From Ashinkailepas kermadecensis (lineage: Eukaryota > Arthropoda > Thecostraca > Neolepadidae): a DNA stretch of 64,000 nucleotides. How positions within the stretch are numbered: the stretch's first letter is position 1; every line of letters starts with the position of its first letter. Of the stretch, positions 1 to 12,000 are shown in pieces. The notes beneath the pieces are model-generated. The model was not told where the DNA came from. It saw nothing but the letters and a program-made list of their open reading frames with translations, and did not search any database. Where the stretch lies: NCBI GenBank assembly GCA_034440615.1, contig JAOTOM010005186.1, positions 496,001 to 560,000 on the forward strand, in the 5' to 3' direction. Made by a program: the position numbers and the translations under genes.

Positions 1-144
1 GTGGGGCGTGTCTGGGGTGGTGGTGGTGGTGTGGCCGACGGCAGCTGCTGGCAGAGGCGGTCCGGGTCCCGAGTGGGGCGTGTCTGGGGTGGTGGTGGTG
101 GTGGTGTGGCCGGCGGCAGGTCGACCGACCCTCGACGGCAGCTG
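1..144. repeat. two tandem copies of a 72-bp G/T-rich unit
   Basis: The unit beginning gtggggcgtgtctggggtgg is repeated 72 bp apart, and the array may extend left of the window. Nothing coding is recognised here. Confidence 0.8.
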
Positions 145-420
145 CCGACGTTTAGCCATCCAGAGCGTGATGTTCTCGTGCAGTTTACAGTTTCGGAGTT
201 GACCGCCTTGCAGTGTATTGGAATTCATGATTTCCGGCGTAAATGCACATAAATAATAGTAATGTTAATATTTGTTCCGCTGGAACCGGCTTTGCAGTAC
301 CTAAATTTGTACGCGGAAATGCGAGACTTCGGCACATGTACGAGCTCAGTATTGAATATCAATGCCATCAGGACGTCTGCCATTTTCTACGGACGGTGCC
401 ATTGCCTCACATAGCGTGCA

Positions 421-1820
421 GAACTCCAATAGCGTGTTGTTATCACACTTGTATGCAGTGTGCTACAGTGGTGACTCCAATAACGAGGGGACGAGTAGTC
501 TAGGGATAAGTTTCCCGCCTCACAATCGAGAGATTGTGGGTTCGAGTCTCACCTGTCGCTACTCTTCACCCGCGGCCAATCGGCGTGAGAGATTGGCGGC
601 GCTATATGACTCAACAGTCTTAGTGTTGTAAAACCAACAACAAACCGGCTGCGATAGCGTGTTGTTCTCACACCTGTGTGTAGTATGATACAGTGGTGAC
701 TCCAATAGCGTGTTGTTCTCACACCTGTGTGTAGTGTGATACAGTGGTGACCCCAATAGCGTGTTGTTCTCACACCTGTGTGTAGTGTGATACAGTGGTG
801 ACTCCAATATCATGTTCTCACACCTGTGTGTAGTGTGATACATAGGTGACTCCAATAGCGTGTTGTTCTCACACCTGTGTGTAGTGTGATACAGTGGTGA
901 CTCCAATAGCGTGTTGTTCTCACACCTGTGTGTAGTATGATACAGTGGTGACTCCAATAGCGTGTTGTTCTCACAACTGTGTGTAGTGTGATACAGTGGT
1001 GACTCCAATAGCGTGTTGTTCTCACACCTGTGTGTAGTGTGATACAGTGGTGACTCCAATAGCGTGTTGTTCTCACACCTGTATGTAGTGTGATACAGAG
1101 GATGACTCCAATAGCGTGTTGTTCTCACACCTGTGTGTAGTGTGATGCAGTGGTAACTCCAATAGCGTGTTGTTCTCACACCTGTGTGTAGTGTGATACA
1201 GTGGTGACTCCAATAGCGTGTTGTTCTCACACCTGTATGTAGTGTGATACAGTGGTGACTCCAATAGCGTGTTGTTCTCACACCTGTGTGTAGTGTGATA
1301 CAGTGGTGACTCCAATAGCGTGTTGTTCTCACACCTGTGTGTAGTATGATACAGTAGTGACTCCAATAGCGTGTTGTTCTCACACCTGTGTGTAGTGTGA
1401 TACAGAGGTGACTCCAATAGCGTGTTGTTCTCACACCTGTGTGTAGTGTGATACAGTGGTGACTCCAATAGCGTGTTGTTCTCACACCTGTGTGTAGTGT
1501 GATACAGAGGTGACTCCAATAGCGTGTTGTTCTCACACCTGTGTGTAGTGTGATACAGTGGTGACTCCAATAGCGTGTTGTTCTCACACCTGTGTGTAGT
1601 GTGATACAGTGGTGACTCCAATAGCGTGTTGTTCTCACACCTGTGTGTAGTGTGATACAGTGGTGACTCCAATAGCGTGTTGTTCTCACACCTGTGTGTA
1701 GTGTGATACAGTGGTGACTCCAATAGCGTGTTGTTCTCACACCTGTGTGTAGTATGATACAGTTGTGACTCCAATAGCGTGTTGTTCTCACACCTGTGTG
1801 CAGTGTGATACAGTGGTGAC
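421..1820. repeat. 51-bp minisatellite, about 24 copies, split by a SINE
   Basis: The unit begins tgactccaatagcgtgttgt. It is 51 bp, divisible by three, so it produces a long false reading frame on the - strand. Copies at 421-485 are separated from the main block (656-1820) by a tRNA-SINE. Single-base variants occur between copies. Confidence 0.95.
486..655 (+). mobile_element. tRNA-derived SINE, family A
   Basis: The element starts gggacgagtagtctagggat (A-box-like) and has a B box gggttcgagtctcacc. A body with caatcggcgtgagagattgg follows, and it ends with a 3' tail of the type tgactcaac...aaaccaac. It interrupts the 51-bp minisatellite. Confidence 0.85.
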
Positions 1821-1858
1821 ACTAGTTGACTTCCATGTGCTTCTGCGAAATGGCCTCA

Positions 1859-2019
1859 CAGGGGACGAGTGGTCTAGGGGTAAGATGCTCGTCTAACAAT
1901 CGAAGATTGTGGGTTCGGGTCTCACCTGTCGCTACTCTTCGCCCGTGACCGATCGGCGTGAGAGATTGGCGACGCTATATGACTCAACGGTCGACGTGTC
2001 GTACAACCAATAACCAACC
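1859..2019 (+). mobile_element. tRNA-derived SINE, family A, with target duplication
   Basis: It has the same head, body and tail as the copy at 486. It is flanked by aaatggcctca (1848-1858) and aaatggcccca (2020-2030), an 11-bp target duplication with one mismatch. Confidence 0.9.
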
Positions 2020-2152
2020 AAATGGCCCCAGAGTAAAGCTTCGAGGGCGCTCACATGCTACCGAGAGGAAAAGGCTATTATAAGGACAATTTGTTGTGTT
2101 GGTTGGGTGACATATGCATCTGTTGGTGCGCTGTCATCCATCATTCAAATAG

Positions 2153-2211
2153 GGGCGCTGTATAACCTAGGCAGTTGATGCGCCCCTAAACCCCAATAAC
2201 AACAACAACAA
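2153..2211 (+). mobile_element. 59-bp LINE/SINE-tail insertion with 14-bp target duplication
   Basis: Insertion of gggcgctgtataacctaggc ... ccccaataacaacaac, flanked by perfect copies of catcattcaaatag at 2139-2152 and 2212-2225. It equals the 3' tail of the LINE at 12.6-13.75 kb, so it is an extremely 5'-truncated retroposition. Confidence 0.85.
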
Positions 2212-2778
2212 CATCATTCAAATAGTTGTTGACATATCCCAGTTGTGTTCAATGTTCCCTTTGAATATAAGTACCCGCGGTCAAGATAGATGAAATTATC
2301 AGTTCATTAATTACAGTTTTAGTTCCTGAATAACTATATGTAGACTTAAATGTATTATAAGGAATTATACCAATATTTATATGGCATGAGCCTTGGCATA
2401 CTATCAATATTAACCTCAACATCACGTGCCCCCACCCCACCCCACCCTCACCCCCTCTATCTCAAGAAGGTCGAACCGAATGCTGCATGGCTTTTCCACC
2501 ACCTACATTTGAAAAACAAGTGGAGTTAGGTATCAACTTAAACAAATAGGCATGGGAGTGTTGTGCCCGCGACATATCTTCCATCGTAGTGAAATATGAA
2601 TGCTGCATGCGTCCAGGTGATACACGTGTCCATGGTGTGTGGTTTAGATTTCAACCATTTACATATAGTACAACCCTATATTTATGGCCAAATTTCTCAC
2701 ATTTCACTCACGTTATGGCCGACTGTCACCTGCTGGTCCATCCGTGGTGACCCGTGTCCCATGACCTGACCTGACTTG

Positions 2779-2890
2779 ACCTGTAGCAGCTCCACAGCGC
2801 CGTGTCTGCCGGCGGTGCCGACCGCTGGCAGTGACCTGACCCGTGGCCTGACCTGTAGCCGCTCCACAGCGCCGTGTCTGTCGGCGGTGC
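2779..2890 (+). repeat. 72-bp tandem duplication across the exon-a acceptor
   Basis: The sequence ctccacagcgccgtgtctg occurs at about 2790 and 2862. Each copy carries an AG acceptor followed by the exon head. The preceding (ctgac)n pentamers at 2765-2780 resemble branch-point consensus. Confidence 0.8.
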
Positions 2891-3069
2891 CGGCCCCGGG
2901 CAGTGCCGTCTCGGTACTGACCGCCCCCGTTGGCGGCGTCCCAGTGTGGCATCGGGCCACCGTGCTGCCTGGCGAGTCGGACCGGCCCACCGTGCATCTG
3001 CTGGACTGGGGCTGCTCCGAGACCACCGAGCTGGGCCGGCTGCGCACACTGGAGCCCGCCCTCTGTCAG
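2870..3069 (+). CDS. Tudor gene exon a: Tudor core (VWHRA ... LLDWG)
   Basis: This 200-nt exon follows the acceptor tccacag and ends at CAG|GTCAGA. It encodes the Tudor beta-barrel core, with VWHRATVL, then HLLDWGCSETTEL, then LRTLEPALCQ. The usual DYGN motif reads DWGC, so the Asn is missing. A copy of the acceptor plus exon head lies exactly 72 bp upstream (acceptor after 2797). The frame is open between the two, so using the upstream one would add 24 residues without a shift. Confidence 0.75.
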
Positions 3070-6000
3070 GTCAGATCGATCCCCGGGCATGATTGGATTT
3101 GTGTTGTTTCGTTGTTGCACATACAGGGTGGTTGCATCTACCGCAGTTTCCCTCACCATATCGCTTAGACATTCGGTGTGCAATGCTTTCATTTGTACAT
3201 CTTAGCATCACCTGAGTATGTGCTAAGTGTTCAGGCGGCTGACAGTTTTTCAGTGTTAAAATAATGATTTTTCGTTAGGTGTGAGATGTATAAACGAGCA
3301 CAGTAGAATGTAGAAGTCTGCCATATAAGCATGCCAATTAAAACATCGTTTCAGTCCTTCAAGCTAAATTGGAGCCAATAGTGTACTCATCGGTGCATGT
3401 TTTTGGTTTAACTTTCGACACACCTAATATATGGATAACTATGCTAAAGATAACGGTTGCAATGCCATGTTATCAGCAGATCGCATTGTTTAACACACCA
3501 CATCATAGATAATCTCTGTACCTGGAAATGCGTCACGAGATGCTTGTGCAATCAATCCGTAATGGTGAGCATAAGCATGCTACTTATACGCAAAATACTC
3601 TTAAGAACGAGTTATGGAGACTTCACAAGCACACATCAACAAGCACGTGTCGATACCTCCCTGGAAAGGATGTCTATTCAGTGCTCAGAAAGTGGTATAT
3701 CCCACCCTATTTCAGGAATAATTTATCACTGGTTTTTCAGTGCAAGCTTTTGGTTGTCAAGTGGAGACGGCACACTTCTGGGCCTTCCTTGTTTGCGCCT
3801 ATGGGTGGAGCAGGACCTCGAGGAATAGCATATACTTGCAAAATTAATATATGGGCAAAGCAAAACATTTCACACACAAATTTATCGTACAATGGTGAAA
3901 ATAAAGGCCAATCGACGTCTTTGTTAGGTGGCAGCACTTTCTATATGGTTTGTCAACAACAAAACCGGTTGGCCAGCGTAAGCAGACATTTTCATCGAGT
4001 TCAGTTGTTCCCTAATGCTGCTGATTCGCCCGCAGGTAGCATGCTATGTCTGTCCTAGTTGATCTACGAATAGTGGCACATCCTAATGAGCAGCATTAAG
4101 ACATGCAGTTGGCTGTTGATTATGCCCACACACATGGGTGATCAATCTGCCCGACAGACTTCATGTGCCATGCAGTGAGCATAAGTTAAGCATGATGCAC
4201 CTGCCTATTCACCCCTAGGTGTTCGCTAAGTAACGCATTCTATGTTTTAAACATTAATGAATGAATTGTAATTGTTAGCCTATTTGCGAAATGGTTTGGA
4301 AAAGTCGGTCCACTTTTCTTGATCCTACACGATGTGCTGATGTCATGTGTATCGGAGGACCGTGCGATGATCGTATTTCTGAATGATATCGACATCCGTT
4401 TTTCGCAGGTATCCTGCTCGTTTTTTGTGTGGGTTGTGTACTGTCCGGTTAATGTTTATACACCGTTTAAACGACTTGGTGACTGCTGTGATGTGATACT
4501 GTTGAGACCCTGGTGGCGGATGAGCGGACGGTGACCACACGTGATGGTGTTGCCGAGACCCTGGTGGTGGGTGTGGTGGTGTCCACACATCATAGTGTTG
4601 TTGAGACGCTGGTGGCCGGTGTGTGGTGGTGTTGCCGAGACCCTGGTGGCGGGTGTGGTGGTGTCCACACATGGTGGTGTTGCCGAGACCCTGGTGGCGG
4701 GTGTGGTGGTGTCCACACATCATAGTGTTGTTGAGACGCTGGTGGCCGGTGTGTGGTGGTGTCCACACATGGTGGTGTTGCCGAGACCCTGGTGGCGGGT
4801 GTGGTGGTGTCCACACATCATAGTGTTGTTGAGACGCTGGTGGCCGGTGTGTGGTGGTGTTGCCGAGACCCTGGTAGTGGGTGTGGTGGTGTCCACACAT
4901 GGTGGTGTTGCCGAGACCCTGGTAGTGGGTGTGGTGGTGTCCACACATGGTGGTGTTGCCGAGACCCTGGTGGCGGGTGTGGTGGTGTCCACACATCATA
5001 GTGTTGTTGAGACGCTGGTGGCCGGTGTGTGGTGGTGTCCACACATGGTGGTGTTGCCGAGACCCTGGCAGTGGGTGTGGTGGTGTCCACACATCAGTGT
5101 TGTTGAGACGCTGGTGGCCGGTGTGTGGTGTTGCCGAGACCCTGGTAGTGGGTGTGGTGGTGTCCACACATGGTGGTGTTGCCGAGACCCTGGCAGTGGG
5201 TGTGGTGGTGTCCACACATGGTGGTGTTGCCGAGACCCTGGCAGTGGGTGTGGTGGTGTCCACACATGGTGGTGTTGCCGAGACCCTGGCAGTGGGTGTG
5301 GTGGTGTTGCCGAGACCCTGGCAGTGGGTGTGGTGGTGTCCACACATGGTGGTGTTGCCGAGACCCTGGCAGTGGGGTGTGGTGGTGGTGCCGACACCCA
5401 TGGTGGTGTTGCCGAGACCCTGGTGGCGGGTGTGGTGGTGTCCACACATCATGGTGTTGTATGTGCGCTGGTGGCGGCGGTGTGTGGTGGTGTTGCCGAG
5501 ACCCTGGCAGTGGGTGTGGCGGCGTCCCGGCGGCCTGTCACGTGGGTGGTGGTGGTGTTGCCGACACCCTGGCAGTGGGTGTGGTGGCGTTGCCGACACC
5601 CTGGTAGTGGGCCTGTCACTGTGCGTGGTGGCGGCGTGGTGGTGTCCCGTGGTGGTGTTGCCGACACCCTGGCAGTGGGTGTGGTGGTGTTGCCGACACC
5701 CTGGCAGTGGGTGTGGTGGTGTTGCCGACACCCTGGCAGTGGGTGTGGTGGTGTCCACACATGGTGGTGTTGCCGAGACCCTGGTGGCGGGTGTGGTGGT
5801 GTCCACACATGGTGGTGTTGCCGAGACCCTGGCAGTGGGTGTGTGGCGGCGTCCGTACGTAGGCGGCCTAGTCACTGTGCGTGGTGGCGGCGGTGGTGGT
5901 GTCCACACATGGTGGTGTTGCCGACACCCTGGCAGTGGGTGTGTGGCGGCGTCCGTACGTAGTGCGGCCTAGTCACTGTGCGTGGTGGCGGCGGTGGTGG

Positions 6001-9000
6001 TGTCCACACATGGTGGTGTTGCCGACACCCTGGCAGTGGGTGTGTGGCGGCGTCCGTACGTAGTGCGGCCTAGTCACTGTGCGTGGTGGCGGCGGTGGTG
6101 GTGTCCACACATGGTGGTGTTGCCGACACCCTGGCAGTGGGTGTGTGGCGGCGTCCGTACGTAGTGCGGCCTAGTCACTGTGCGTGGTGGCGGCGGTGGT
6201 GGTGTCCACATGGTGGTGTTGCCGACACCCTGGCAGTGGGTGTGTGGCGGCGTCCGTACGTAGTGCGGCCTAGTCACTGTGCGTGGTGGCGGCGGTGGTG
6301 GTGTCCACACATGGTGGTGTTGCCGACACCCTGGCAGTGGGTGTGTGGCGGCGTCCGTACGTAGTGCGGCCTAGTCACTGTGCGTGGTGGCGGCGGTGGT
6401 GGTGTCCACATGGTGGTGTTGCCGACACCCTGGCAGTGGGTGTGTGGCGGCGTCCGTACGTGGCGGCCTAGTCACTGTGCGTGGTGGCGGCGGTGGTGGT
6501 GTCCACACATGGTGGTGTTGCCGACACCCTGGCAGTGGGTGTGTGGCGGCGTCCGTACGTAGTGCGGCCTAGTCACTGTGCGTGGTGGCGGCGGTGGTGG
6601 TGTCCACACATGGTGGTGTTGCCGACACCCTGGCAGTGGGTGTGTGGCGGCGTCCGTACGTAGTGCGGCCTAGTCACGTGCGTGGTGGCGGCGGTGGTGG
6701 TGTCCACACATGGTGGTGTTGCCGACACCCTGGCAGTGGGTGTGTGGCGGCGTCCGTACGTAGTGCGGCCTAGTCACTGTGCGTGGTGGCGGCGGTGGTG
6801 GTGTCCACACATGGTGGTGTTGCCGACACCCTGGCAGTGGGTGTGTGGCGGCGTCCGTACGTAGCGGGGGTGGGGCGCGGCCTGGTGCGTGGTGGCGGCG
6901 GTGGTGGTGTCCACATGGTGGTGTTGCCGACACCCTGGCAGTGGGTGTGTGGCGGCGTCCGTACGTAGTGCGGCCTAGTCACTGTGCGTGGTGGCGGCGG
7001 TGGTGGTGTCCACATGGTGGTGTTGCCGACACCCTGGCAGTGGGTGTGTGGCGGCGTCCGTACGTAGTGCGGCCTAGTCACTGTGCGTGGTGGCGGCGGT
7101 GGTGGTGTCCACATGGTGGTGTTGCCGACACCCTGGCAGTGGGTGTTGGTCGTCGTGTGCGGCTAGTCACTGTGCGTGGTGGCGGCGGTGGTGGTGTCCA
7201 CATGGTGGTGTTGCCGACACCCTGGCAGTGGGTGTGTGGCGGCGTCCGTACGTGTGCGGCCTAGTCACTGTGCGTGGTGGCGGCGGTGGTGGTGTCCAAT
7301 GGTGGTGTTGCCGACACCCTGGCAGTGGGTGTGTGGCGGCGTCCGTACGTAGTGCGGCCTAGTCACTGTGCGTGGTGGCGGCGGTGGTGGTGTCCACATG
7401 GTGGTGTTGCCGACACCCTGGCAGTGGGTGTGTGGCGGCGTCCGTACGTAGTGCGGCCTAGTCACTGTGCGTGGTGGCGGCGGTGGTGGTGTCACACATG
7501 GTGGTGTTGCCGACACCCTGGCAGTGGGTGTGTGGCGGCGTCCGTACGTAGTGCGGCCTAGTCACTGTGCGTGGTGGCGGCGGTGGTGGTGTCCACATGG
7601 TGGTGTTGCCGACACCCTGGCAGTGGGTGTTGGCGGCGTCGTCGTGTGCGGCCTAGTCACTGTGCGTGGTGGCGGCGGTGGTGGTGTCCACTGGTGGTGT
7701 TGCCGACACCCTGGCGGTGGGTGTGTGGCGGCGTCCGTACGTAGTGCGGCTGGTCACTGTGCGTGGTGGCGGCGGTGGTGGTGTCCACACATGGTGGTGT
7801 TGCCGACACCCTGGCAGTGGGTGTGTGGCGGCGTCCGTACGTGGTGGCGGGGTGGCGGCGTTGTCACTTGTGGGGCGGTGGTGGTGTGGTGGTGTTGCCG
7901 ACACCCTGGCGGTGGGTGTGTGGCGGCGTCCGTACGTAGTGCGGCCTAGTCACTGTGCGTGGTGGCGGCGGTGGTGGTGTCCACACATGGTGGTGTTGCC
8001 GAGACCCTGGGGTGGGTGTGTGGCGGCGTCCGTACGTAGTGCGGCCTAGTCACTGTGCGTGGTGGCGGCGGTGGTGGTGTCACATGGTGGTGTTGCCGAC
8101 ACCCTGGCAGTGGGTGTGTGGCGGCGTCCGTACGTGTGCGGCCTAGTACTGTGCGTGGTGGCGGCGGTGGTGGTGTCCACACATGGTGGTGTTGCCGACA
8201 CCCTGGCAGTGGGTGTGTGGCGGCGTCCGTACGTAGTGCGGCCTAGTCACTGTGCGTGGTGGCGGCGGTGGTGGTGTCCCTGGTGGTGTTGCCGACACCC
8301 TGGCAGTGGGTGTGTGGCGGCGTCGTACGTAGTGCGGCCTGTCACTGTGCGTGGTGGCGGCGGTGGTGGTGTCCACACATGGTGGTGTTGCCGACACCCT
8401 GGCAGTGGGTGTGGCGGCGTCCGTACGTGTGCGGCCTAGTCACTTGTGGTGGCGGGGTGGTGGTGTCCACACATGGTGGTGTTGCCGACACCCTGGCAGT
8501 GGGTGTGTGGCGGCGTCCGTACGTGTGCGGCCTAGTCACTGTGCGTGGTGGCGGCGGTGGTGGTGTCCACACATGGTGGTGTTGCCGACACCCTGGCAGT
8601 GGGTGTGTGCGGCGTCCGTACGTGGTGCGGCCTGTCACTGTGCGTGGTGGCGGCGGTGGTGGTGTCACACATGGTGGTGTTGCCGACACCCTGGCAGTGG
8701 GTGGTGGCGGCGTCGTAGGGCCTGTACTGGCGTGGTGGGGGTGGTGGTGTCACATGGTGGTGTTGCCGACACCCTGGCAGTGGGTGTGTGGCGCGTCCCG
8801 TGTGCTTGTGGGGGGTGGTGGTGTCCACATGGTGGTGTTGCCGACACCCTGGCAGTGGGTGTGTGGCGCCGTCCGTACGTAGTGCGGCCTAGTCACTGTG
8901 CGTGGTGGCGGCGGTGCGGTGACCCGACCCCGTACCGCCGCAGACGACCTCGATAGGGGTGCAGTTCGGTCTGCTGGGTCTGTCGGCCTCGGCCTGCTCC

Positions 9001-12000
9001 CAGCAAGAGCTGGAGTTCTACCGCGACAAGCTGCTCGGCAAGGACTGGCTCCTGGAGGCGGTGAGGTGCCGCCCTGCCAAATACACTTACTACCCCGCCA
9101 AATAGCCAAATACACCTGCTCCTGCCCCGCCAAATAGCTCGTCCGAGGAGAACATAACCAAGCTACGTGGGGCACAGTTCCGCCTGCTCCTGCCCTGGCA
9201 AACAGCTCGTCCGAGGAGAACCTACCCGAGCTACGTGGGGTGCAGTTCCGCCTGCTCCTGCCCTGGCAAACAGCTCGTCCGAGGAGAACATAATCGAGCC
9301 ATGTGTGGCACAGTTCTACCTACTCCTGGCCTGGCGACTGGTGATCTTGAGCTGTCCCTGTAGCGCCGTATTGCTGCAGAACATACAGCAGGACGGCCTG
9401 TTCCACCGTGGTGTTGAACGTCCTGCTGGTTTGTACGGAACGTTGCATGATCTATCACAATCGTGTCCGTGAGTTACTGAGTGCATACTGTTCGGAATCA
9501 GCCGATCAGAACGGTTGGAACGAACGGAATAACTGGGAATTATGGGATCGACATCGATGAACAACTGCCGTCTCTTTATAAATGTGTCACGTTTTTTTCT
9601 TCTCAAATTTGTGAGGCTTGCAGCGTCACCAGGACTTATTTAGCATCGTGAATATCCGCTAATTTCTTAACGCTTTCCTTCCGATGAGTGTTGTCCATCC
9701 ATTAAGCGGGTTTTCTGCAATTTCTGGTGTCGACGTGTCGCAGCGGATCTGTTTGAAATTATCGATCGTTTGCGTTTTTAGCCGTGCAAAATTGGTCATG
9801 ATGTGTCAAGTTATCAGGCTGTGACCTACCTCATGTCTCGGGTATCCTGGTATATTTTTGCAGAAATCGTAGTTCCGCACGTGTTTCGTGTGTCGTGCTG
9901 CAGTTAATGCACCCAGATGGTTGACATTTCACGTTTTTAGTTGTTCTCAGATCATGACAACCCATCCCTGACCTTTCGTGTGCTTGTTCGTGTCCATCTG
10001 AAACTTGGTTGATGTACAACTTGGTTGACGCTGCTGATACTCGATTTTCATGGAAATACTAAGCGTATGCAACGGAGGAGTATGCACTTTGTCGCTGCCC
10101 AGCAATCACACCATCAGTAGGGCGCAGGTCAGAAGTGATGACCACATCGTAGCTGCAAGGATCGGGCAGTGACAGTAATGACCTCATGGTGCTCGTTCCA
10201 GTGCGGCGTGATGGGTGGTGTGACGCAGGCAAAGCTGCACCTCTCCAGCGACACAAACCCCTTCTGTTTCAACGACAAGTTGCAGAGCAGACTGGCCGAC
10301 CGTGAGTTGGCGGAGGGCGCTGTGTCGGAAACGGTGTCTGCGCAACACCCACTGACGAGCTGCCACTCAACACCCACTGACGAGCTGCCAGCTGTCGCCC
10401 AACACCCACTGACAAGCTGCCAACTGCCGCACAACACCTACTGACGAGCTGCCAGCTGTCGCCCAACACCCACTGACGAGCTGCCAGCTGTCGCCCAACA
10501 CCCACTGACGAGCTGCCAACTGCCGCACAACACCCACTGACAAGCTGCCAACTGCCGCGCAACACCACCCGCTGACGAGCTGCCAACTGCTGCACAACAC
10601 CCACTGACGAGCTGACACTCGACACCCACTGACAAGCTGCCAACTGCCGCGCAACACCTGCTGACGAGCTGCCAGCTGTCGCTCAACACCCACTGACAAG
10701 CTGCCACCTGCCGCACAACACCCACCGACGAGCTGCCAACTTCCGCGCAACACCACCTTTTCGCATTGACTAAGTACGGTGACTAAGTGGATATCGGCTG
10801 CGTCGGTCGAGCTCGGCGAGCATTTCGCGAGTTGCATAGCCTGTTGTATGTCCCCACTCACCCCTCTCAGACATACCGTTCGCTGCTCCTCTCCCCGCTT
10901 GCACGCCCCTCTCGGCTACACCGCTCACTGCTCATCTCCCTCTGCTTCGTCCCGCACTCATGCGCCTATCTGCATGCACATTGCTGTCCACGTTCATTAT
11001 GGGAGATTACAGGTCAATCCATGATGGACGTGTTCCAAGACATCTTTTCCATTACAGCCGGGCGGAAGGCTGTGGCGCAGGAGTCGCCCCGGCCGGCGGA
11101 GGAGTCGCCACGGCCGAGCCCGGTGACCGCCGCCCGGCCGCGATCACCGCACGCGCCGCGGCACCTGGACCCGCTGTTCGTCGCCGATCTGCCCGAGCCG
11201 CCAATCGTGGCCGGCAGTGTACAGATGGTGAGTCGCTGGTCCCCGAGTCACCAATCGTGGCCGGCAGTGTACAGATGGTGAGTCGCTGGTCCCCGAGTCA
11301 CCAATCGTGGCCGGCAGTGTACAGATGGTGAGTCGCTGGTCCCCGAGTCACCAATCGTGGCCGGCAGTGTACAGACGGCGAGACGGTGGTCCCCGAGCCG
11401 CCAATCGTGGCCGGCAGTGTACAGATGGTGAGTCGCTGGTCCCCGAGTCACCAATCGTGGCCGGCAGTGTACAGACGGTGAGTCGCTGGTCCCCGAGTCA
11501 CCAATCGTGGCCGGCAGTGTGCAGACGGTGAGTCGCTGGTCCCCGAGTCACCAATCGTGGCCGGCAGTGTACAGACGGTGAAACGGTCACCGCTGGTCCC
11601 CGGGTCACCGAGTCATGTCATCATGCACGTGACTTGCGCGCCCCGAGGTCGGACGACCGCCTAGTTAACGTCTGTCCGATGGAGGGTGCCCCGTTGAACG
11701 ATTCTATGCAACATAAGCTGAGTGGAGTGGCTGTGAGACAAAAGTACCGTTGCAAAGCGTGGCACCTATGCTCATTCGACCGCTCAGCGTTGTGCATGCA
11801 AATTTGGTATTCGTACACTTTGTTGGGTGGATAAGCCCGACTTGGACAAGATTACAGCCAGTTTCGGCTGGATCGGATTTCATTCTTAATGCACATGAGC
11901 CGGATTTGGAGGCGCTATTTCCACAATCTGGCTCCTCTCCCGAACATGAAACAAGGATCTCAAATTTGCTTGCATTGTGCTCAACCATCAACATCAGTTT

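Noticed and set aside
559..1791. 410-codon open frame on the - strand
   Set aside because: It is entirely the 51-bp minisatellite read in phase; the 17-residue period and repeat of the same unit in another frame show it is not a gene.
4343..5962. Open frames of 473-521 codons on both strands (His/Pro-rich and Trp/Cys-rich)
   Set aside because: Artefacts of the 48/49-bp repeat with no start context, domain or splice support.
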